Source: a virus. From it: DNA of 64,000 bases. The DNA lies in IMG/VR virus record IMGVR_UViG_3300021185_002518, positions 1-64,000 of that record; one strand, given 5' to 3'. The notes under the pieces were generated by a model that ran no database searches, was not told where the DNA came from, and worked only from the letters and a program-made list of their open reading frames with translations. Every line of letters starts with the position of its first letter. Position 1 is the stretch's first letter. This document shows, one piece after another, positions 40,554-48,700 of this stretch. Both the position numbers and the translations under genes were made by a program.

Positions 40554-40580
40554 CACTTAAAAAATGTAACTATAATAGAT

Positions 40581-41285
40581 ATGAATAACAAAATAAAGAA
40601 AAAAAGTCCAGTTAAAAATTTATTTACAGCTTTAGGTACTGCTTTAGGTGCAGGCGCTACTTTTGCAACTCCAGTTGGTATAGGAGTTACTTTAGCTGGT
40701 TATGCAATGTATAAAGCTGGAAAGAAAGATAAAAGATTAAAAGGGCAGCTTAGCAGCGCTCAAGCTGATTTTGACGAAAGACTCAAGCAGTACGAAGAAA
40801 TGAAATTCCAACCAATCGACCCTAGCATAGCAGATCAAGAAAATATATTTGAAGATATGGAAATTGATACTACTTCTTATGAATTACAGCGTAAAGCTTT
40901 TTTGCAACAACAAGCAAACATACTACAAAGTTTACAATCAGTTGGTGGTTCTTCTGGCGCTGCTAGTTTAGCTACAGCATTAAGCAGAAGCGCTGAACAA
41001 CAGTCGGAACAAGCAGTGATGACTACTGCTCAAATGATAAATAGACAAAAAGAATTAAAATTACAAGAACAAGGTAGAATAAACCAAGCAGTTACAAACA
41101 TAGAGCTTGCTAACGCTGAAGGAGCTAGACAATTTGAGTTAGATAAACTATCAACATTGTTAGGTGTTGAAGGTCAAAAGATAGCAGGTATTAGAGGTGA
41201 TATAGCTGGTAGAAGACAAATGTATGGGCAAATAGCGTCAGGCGTTGGCTCGGTAGTTGGTGCTTCTATAGGTAAAATGGGATAA
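40581..41285 (+). CDS. Internal virion protein, T7 gp14-like by position
   Basis: 234 aa. N-terminal KKKSPVKNLF carries the shared SPxK motif. A Gly/Ala-rich hydrophobic segment follows (about 14-50: LGTALGAGATFATPVGIGVT), suitable for membrane insertion. Then come a coiled coil, a helical region with AGSSGAASLATALSRSAEQQ, and a Gly-rich C-terminus (IASGVGSVVGASIGK). Position and layout match the first ejection protein of T7 (gp14), which forms an outer-membrane pore. Inference from layout. Confidence 0.6.
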   Translation: MNNKIKKKSPVKNLFTALGTALGAGATFATPVGIGVTLAGYAMYKAGKKDKRLKGQLSSAQADFDERLKQYEEMKFQPIDPSIADQENIFEDMEIDTTSYELQRKAFLQQQANILQSLQSVGGSSGAASLATALSRSAEQQSEQAVMTTAQMINRQKELKLQEQGRINQAVTNIELANAEGARQFELDKLSTLLGVEGQKIAGIRGDIAGRRQMYGQIASGVGSVVGASIGKMG

Positions 41286-41298
41286 TAAAAATAATAAT

Positions 41299-42735
41299 AT
41301 GGCAGCCAATCAAACAATAATAAACGCAGCGGGTGCGGCATACAAACCTGTAAAAGGCCAATACGACATATCTGGCTTTGTAAACGGTATAGCTAGTGTA
41401 GCTAACGGACTTGTTACGAGACAGAAGTCAATAGCAAAAAGACAGTCTTCTGCAAATAAAGTATATGTAAAAACTGACAACGCAACTTTGCAGACTAGAG
41501 TAGCAGGTATTACAAATCAGTTTAAAAACTTTAACATTAATGAAAAACAAATGCAAAGTGAGATACTTAGAGTAAAAGAAGACAACGCCACTATAAACAG
41601 AATAAACAAATTGTTAGTCAATGTAAACAAAGAAGGTCTAGCACTTAACGGTGGGCCAATTGAAGAAGCTTGGTATTTAGGTGTAAAAGACGGTTCTCTT
41701 ACAGATGGTGCACAAGTTAGGATTAATACAAAATCTGGTTCAATTCTTAAAAGTACATTTTATGAATATGATGAAAATGGAGTTTTATTAATGTTGGCTC
41801 CTAGCGGAGAAATGCTACCTGCAACCGAAGTAGAGGCTATAGTAGAGCAAATGCCAACAAGAAAACTTAAAGAGAAATTTAACTCAAAAATGAGAGATTG
41901 GCAAAACGATAATTATGGTATTGGTAAAGAATCTCAATGGGGAGCTAAAAAAACCTCATTTGTTGGATCAGTAATACAAGATATTTTTAAAGATGGTCAA
42001 GCCAAATCAACGATGTACACTTCTCTTATTGACAACATGTCAGGTTTTGATGTTACAAACGGTAACAATGTAACTAAGAACTTTAATTGGCACGATTGGT
42101 ATTTAGATCCAAAAAATAACGCTTTAACTGCAGATCAAAAAGCTGAGTATGATAGAATTTTAAATGGCTATGACGAAGATGTTCGCGATAGAGCTAAAGG
42201 TATAGTTTTAAAAGAAATAATGGACGGAGATAAAAGCCTAATGACTGACGTTAAGAAATTTATAAATCAAATCGCTGATTACAAAAAACCTGAAGAGGGC
42301 GTTAGTCCTATACCTATTATATCAGAAAAAACCGCAAGATCAGGCTTTCAAGTAAAAGGCGAGTTAAACAAGTCAGACGCTGAAGATCTTGCAATTATTG
42401 GTTCTTTAGAACAATCTATTGTTGATGTTAAAAAAATGGAAACTAGTGTTGATATAGGCGGAGTTGCTTCTACAGCTAAGGGTGGTAAAATAGAACTTGT
42501 TAGAGGTGCTGATGATGAAGGTAAAGAAACGTATTACTTTAGACACGATACTGCAGGTAAAAAAGATAGAGATGGAAATATTATAGAAACAAGATTGTCG
42601 GCTCCTTTTCTTTTACGCGAAATTAGTGATGAAGGTTACAAAAAACTTATGCTAAAAGTTATACAAGAAGCTGGCGTGAGGTTTGGTGGTGACGGTTCAA
42701 TATACAAACAATATGAAACACATATAACAAAGTAA
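41299..42735 (+). CDS. Internal virion protein, T7 gp15-like by position
   Basis: 478 aa, largely helical and charged, starting MAANQTIINAAGAAYKPVKG. No enzymatic motif. It sits between the gp14-like protein and the giant 2961-aa protein, the place of gp15 in T7-like ejection assemblies. Ends YKQYETHITK, 3 nt before the next ATG. Confidence 0.55.
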   Translation: MAANQTIINAAGAAYKPVKGQYDISGFVNGIASVANGLVTRQKSIAKRQSSANKVYVKTDNATLQTRVAGITNQFKNFNINEKQMQSEILRVKEDNATINRINKLLVNVNKEGLALNGGPIEEAWYLGVKDGSLTDGAQVRINTKSGSILKSTFYEYDENGVLLMLAPSGEMLPATEVEAIVEQMPTRKLKEKFNSKMRDWQNDNYGIGKESQWGAKKTSFVGSVIQDIFKDGQAKSTMYTSLIDNMSGFDVTNGNNVTKNFNWHDWYLDPKNNALTADQKAEYDRILNGYDEDVRDRAKGIVLKEIMDGDKSLMTDVKKFINQIADYKKPEEGVSPIPIISEKTARSGFQVKGELNKSDAEDLAIIGSLEQSIVDVKKMETSVDIGGVASTAKGGKIELVRGADDEGKETYYFRHDTAGKKDRDGNIIETRLSAPFLLREISDEGYKKLMLKVIQEAGVRFGGDGSIYKQYETHITK

Positions 42736-42738
42736 TAA

Positions 42739-45700
42739 ATGGATAAAACTTACTATTTAAAAGGAGAGGCATATAGTTTTAAAACAGAAGCGGAGCTGAG
42801 CGCGTGGTTAACCAATAACCCTGATGCTAGTGAAACTAACAACGAGGTAAGCGTTGATAGTGTCGAAAAGACTGATACTGTAGACGTTATAGAAGAAGTT
42901 GTTTCACCTAGCTTAAGTTCAAGTGATTTTTACTATAAAGCCTACAACATGGAAAAACCTGTAAAAGTTGTAGAAGAACCTACAGGACCTTTTAATTTTA
43001 ACAAAAAAACTGACTATAGTAAATCAACCTACGATTTTAGTCCAGACGCAAAAATAACAGAAGAAAAGCGTATAACTCAACCGGGCTACATGCGAGACAA
43101 AGAAGTTTTACAAGACTGGTTAAACAACGAGTATTTTGCTAAAGGCATGGCTAAAGATATTACAAGAGGTAATATTGTTGCTTACCAAGCTGGCGAGGCT
43201 GATTTAGGTGAACTAAAAAAACATTTTAGAAACGACCTTGGGCAGCTTAACGTAAGTAGAAACGCATATCCTAATTTAACAGACTCTGATTTAGATAAAA
43301 TATTTAGCGAAATAGCTGACCAACAGATTAGACTAAGAAAGAAAAACGAGAGCGTAAAAGATGAGTATGCTAAAATAAATTATATTCTTTCTAAAAAAAA
43401 TAGCGAACAGTCTGATGCAGAAGCTATATCAAACGCTGTAGATAGATTAGACAACGCTACTATAAACTCTTACCCAGATGTACTTGAAGCTGAGTTTGCA
43501 CAAATCATGAAAAGATACAGGGCAGGTGATATGTCTGTTAAAGAACAGCTAGACCCAAACGTTGTTGGATCTGTAGCTGATCGTTTATTTAATAAAGATG
43601 AAACTAAACTTGTAGATGGTATACTTACTTTAACTGGCGGGCGTATACCAAAAGACAAAGAGTATAAAATGTTTCATGACCCAATAACAGGAAGAAACAT
43701 TAAGGTTGGTAAAGATAGAGAGGCGCCACAAGGTGGAACTCTTGTTAATATAACTGATTCTTATGAATTATATTTACAAGGTTTTAAAAATACATCTCAA
43801 GCTGATTTAAAAAAATACAATCAAAGATTGCTTTTAGAAGAAGCTGGTTTTGAAATGGAAAATCAACAAAAAGGTGATTATTATGTAGGTGATAAAAATA
43901 TGTCTAGTTTGTTAAAAGAGCAAGGCTACAAGGTTGATTCAAAAGGTGTATTTAAAGATGTACCGTTAGGCGTTTTAACAAAATTATCGCACATTCCAGG
44001 TACGTCTGATTTTTGGTCACCTGACTCATTTATGTCTAAAGGAGAAATAATACCTCAAAGCTTTGAAAATACACCTTATACAAATGAACAAGAGTTTGTA
44101 GACTTTTTAGTAGAAAGAAGAAAACAAAACAACGATATAACTTCTAAAAAAGCTGCCTTGTGGCAAACTTGGTATCTAAATAGAGACCCAGAAACTATAA
44201 GTAAAAATAGACTTGGTCAAATTGGTGGTGCTTTCATGCAGGCAATGTTTGGCGAAGACATAACTATAGAACAATCATCAAAAGACTTTGCTATTCCTAT
44301 ACCTCTTACCAATCAAAAGAAACTTGATATAATAGCTAGTCAAATTATACCAGATTCAGGTGTTGATGTTGCCAAACAACAAGAAGCTTATCTTGAAGAT
44401 GATTTTTCTGATGAATTTTTTAGAGGATTAGGTGGTCTTAACGCTATGCTTTTAACATTATCACCTGTAAGCAAATTTCAAAAAGTTTTAGGTATAAATA
44501 AGCTTTTAACAAGTTTTAATATTCCAAAATATATTAAAAATGGTAGAACAATTACACAAGGCCGAGCAATAAAACTGGCTGCTAAAAAAGGTAAAAATTT
44601 AGACGATTGGGCATTAAAAAATGGTTGGAAAACAAAACCAGCCACTAGCTTAGATAAAGGAAAAGGTATAGTTCTTGGTGGTATATGGGAAGATATTAAA
44701 ATGCGTGAAATTTTAGGTGCTGTAAACGAAAATATGCAGTTTGAAAGAGGTGTTGGTTGGGGTTTTTTTGTAGCTCCTAAATTTTTACCAGTTGGATTTG
44801 GTAAGTTTGGTAAAGGTAAACCTTTTGGCTATAGTTTTAAGCGTAATCAAATGAATACCTTTATGCAATCAACGTTTGTTAACGCACCTGCGTTTGCTTT
44901 AGCTGTTGAAGGTGGTGATGCGTTAGGTGCTGTTGTAAAAGACTTACAAGGCAAACAAGAAGTTAGCACTTGGGTAGATAAACACTGGAGTGATTATGAT
45001 GTTAATTTAAGACGTATAGGGTTAAACCTTATAACTGGTAAAGGATTAGGTTTAATGCACCTTAATCATCTTGACGTTAAAACAACTGCTGGTATAGGTA
45101 AATTTCAAAGAAGATCTACTGAGCTTATTGGCGAGCAGATAGATGTTATCCAAAAGAAAGCAGATGCAGCCGAATTTTATAACGACAAGGGTAAAAAAAT
45201 AAAAATTAAAGACCCACAACAAAGATATGAAACTTGGGTAGAACAAAACACTAATAGCAAAGAGGTTTTAAAACTTGAAAAACACTTAGAAGATTTTAAC
45301 ATGTCTTCGCAAGCTCTAAACACTATCAATGAGACTGCGGAGTGGGTGGATCCTGTTAAAGCTAAAGAAAATTATGACAAACATTACGAGCCGTTAAAGA
45401 AAATGTTTGAGTCCAAAGGTAAAGAACTTAAGGTAATTCTTACCGACAAGCCTATTTATCAAGAAGTTATACAAGAAGATGGTAGCATAGTAAAACAAGA
45501 GGTGAATGCTTTATACACTAGAATGGGTAACGGTAAGGTTGGAACAATACAGTTAAACACTAGAAAAGCAAAAGGTAAAGATATTATAAATCACGAAGGT
45601 TTACATGCTTATTTAGACATGATGTTCGATGGTAATCCTAGCTTTAAGCTTAAGTTTGAAACATCTTTTAAAGCTGCTATGAAAAGTATTAAAACGCCAA

Positions 45701-48700
45701 ACAGTAACTTGTACGAAGATATACTTAAGACTAAAGATATACAAAAAGAACTTAAGCTGGAAGAAATGATGGCTTATTCTGCAGAGTACTTAAGTAAAGC
45801 TGAATATTACACAAACATGGTTAACAGTGGTGCTTTTATTAAAGTTAAAAAGTTTTGGAATAACTTTGCTAAAAGTACTTTTAATAAAAATGCTGATTTA
45901 ACTACAAAACAAGATATAATAGATATTTTAGGTAGTTATGGTAAGACTGGTGATTTTAAAAAGCTAAAAGCGTTAAATGAAATAATAGAGTTTGATCCTA
46001 CTGGTAAAGCTGGAGAAGCACAGCTTGCTTCAAAAGAAAACATAAATAAAACTATTGAGAAAATAAAAACTCAAAAAATAGAAGTACAACAGGAAATAAA
46101 AGACTTAAGAACAGCTCAAGGTAATACAAGTAAATTTCAAAAACAAATAGATAAAAAATACGAGCTTTTTGGTGAGCTAAACGCTAATCAGAAAAAACTA
46201 GAAAACAAAGCTGAATTAAAAGAAGTTCAAGAAACTGGTTGGGAAAAACAAATTGATAAAGACTACACTGGTAAATACAAAACTAAAGAAGAGTTTCAAG
46301 TTAGTGCTGAAAACAGTAGGACACAAAAAAATATAATGGAAAGCTCTGGTCTAAAAAACATGATCAGACAAGGACAAAGATCTTTAGACATAACAGACAA
46401 AGTAGAAGGTGAGTTTATGGAAAATGTTTTATTTGAAATAATAAAAAGATTTAATAAAAATTACGATCCAGGTAAAATAAACAAAGAATTTGGAAGAGCA
46501 CTTACTCCGTTTGAATACTTAACTACAGGACAGCAGTCACAATCGTCTATTATATATAGAGCTATTGGTGATGTTGCTATAAAAATGGGTAAACAAGTAA
46601 AAACTGTTGCCGCTGACGCTTATGAGGGTGGTTACGGTGCGTTTGAAAATATGGTTTCTGAAAGCGGTTATTCCAAGCTTGATAGCCATACAGGTTCTCC
46701 AATTGAAGCTAAAGGTATTGTAGTTGCTACTGCACTAAATATAAACCCTATAACTGTAAAAAGAGCTGCAGGTGACGCTAAAAACTTAAACTTTGAAACA
46801 GATGCTGGTGCAAAAGAAAAAGCTAGCTATAAAAACATAGGTAAAAATTACAAAGAAACAATAGAAAAAGATATTGTTGTAGATTATTATGGCGTTAGCG
46901 AAGTTGTGTATAACAAGATGAAGAAAAACGCTTCAGAGCAATTGAACAAAGCTGATTTTGAAGCTATTCAAGCAAAGATAAAACCTACAATAGAAACACA
47001 TATAAAACTAATACCTAAGTGGGGTCAAGTTTCTGTTGACCCAATAACTGGCGAAAGTATATCTATGAAAACTGTTTCTGGTGTTAAATCTGAAACTAAA
47101 GCAACAGGTATTACAACTGTACTACTTAAAAACAAATTGTTATTTAATGAAATACAACAAACAGGTACTAAAGGTTCTAAATACGAGTGGACAGCAGAAC
47201 TAAAAGAATATCACAAATCAATAGACCCTGTTTTCAAAAAACAATTTGAGCAAAAAGTTTTAGATTCTTGGGGTATGGGTGAAACCGTGTTTAACAGAGG
47301 GAAACTTAGTGGTATATACAAAGCTATAATGACACAGACAGGTAAAGCTGTTTATTTACAAAGTGTAAAACAAGCAATACCAAACACGCCTTCTTTAAAA
47401 ATAAAACATATTGTAGCTAACATGATAAACCAGGTCTCTGCTGGTCAATCTCCGAGTTTAGCTTCAACAAATATTAATGAATTAATAAAATTAGTACAAA
47501 AAACAAAAGTAACTTTAGAAGATATTTCTAATCTTTCAAAAGACATACCCGCTGTCAAAGTGTTAGAGGAAATTATAATGGAAAGAGATTCTTTAACAAA
47601 AGATACTAAAATTGTTGAATTAAATGAAAAGTTACAAGCAGAACTAGAAAGTAAAACAACAGCTGAACTAGACGTTGCTTATTTAGAGTCAGTTAACAAC
47701 TCTAAAAAAGTAGCTATAAAATATAAGCTAAATAAAAAGTTTGCTGATCCAAATTACATTGCTAAAAATTCAGCTGAAATTGTTGGTACTAAAATAGTTA
47801 ATGGTAAAAAAGTAGATGTTACTCTAGGTGAGTGGAGAAAAGATATTGACAGACAAGTTATTGAAGAGTTAGGTATTAATCTTAATGACTTCGGATCTTT
47901 AACAACAAGAAGCAATCAAAAAAACCACCATGCTTTAGAATCTTTGTTAGTTGAATTAGGTTTTGGTAGTAAAAGCAGAAAACAAGTACTACCTAATGGC
48001 GAGGTTGTTTATTTAAACAAAGAAGGTAAAACTAGCGCTGAAGCCATTGAATCTTTTTTAGGTAAAAAGTTTACAGCTGTAGAAGGTAAATCTGCTGGTA
48101 AGTATAAAAATGTATATAGACCAGACTGGAGCAATTTAAAGAAAAAACTAGACGCTCTTGAGAAAAAAATGCTTAGTGAAAATAAAACTGTAGAGCAAAT
48201 CAAAGATGCTAAAATAGAGCTCTATAGACAAGAAGCTTCTTATAGCGGTAAATCAAAAGACTTTGAAGCTACAGAACAAGCTAATAGAGAGTTTTTTGAA
48301 GATTACTTTACTGCTATGGCCAAAGTAGCTTATAAAAACAAAAACAATAACGGTGTTGAATATTTTCTACAATCTAGAGCTATGCAAACTAACCATGCTA
48401 AAGGTATAAGCAAGTCTTTAGGATATAAAATGGCATCATTAAACGCTATAGGTAGTAAGCCTGGTGAAATACAAACAACTAGTGCAAAAGGAGAAATAAA
48501 AACTAAAGACAACAAAGGTGTGAGTAATCACTGGGAGCATGGTTTACAACTTTTAAATCAAACAAATAGATTTGTTGATCTTATGCGTAAACATAAAAGT
48601 GTTACACCTGCGTTTAAAAAAGGACTTAAAGAGATTTTAGATATATCAGAGCAACATTTAATTCCTAAAAATGGCCAGCTATTTAACGACGCTAAAGGTC

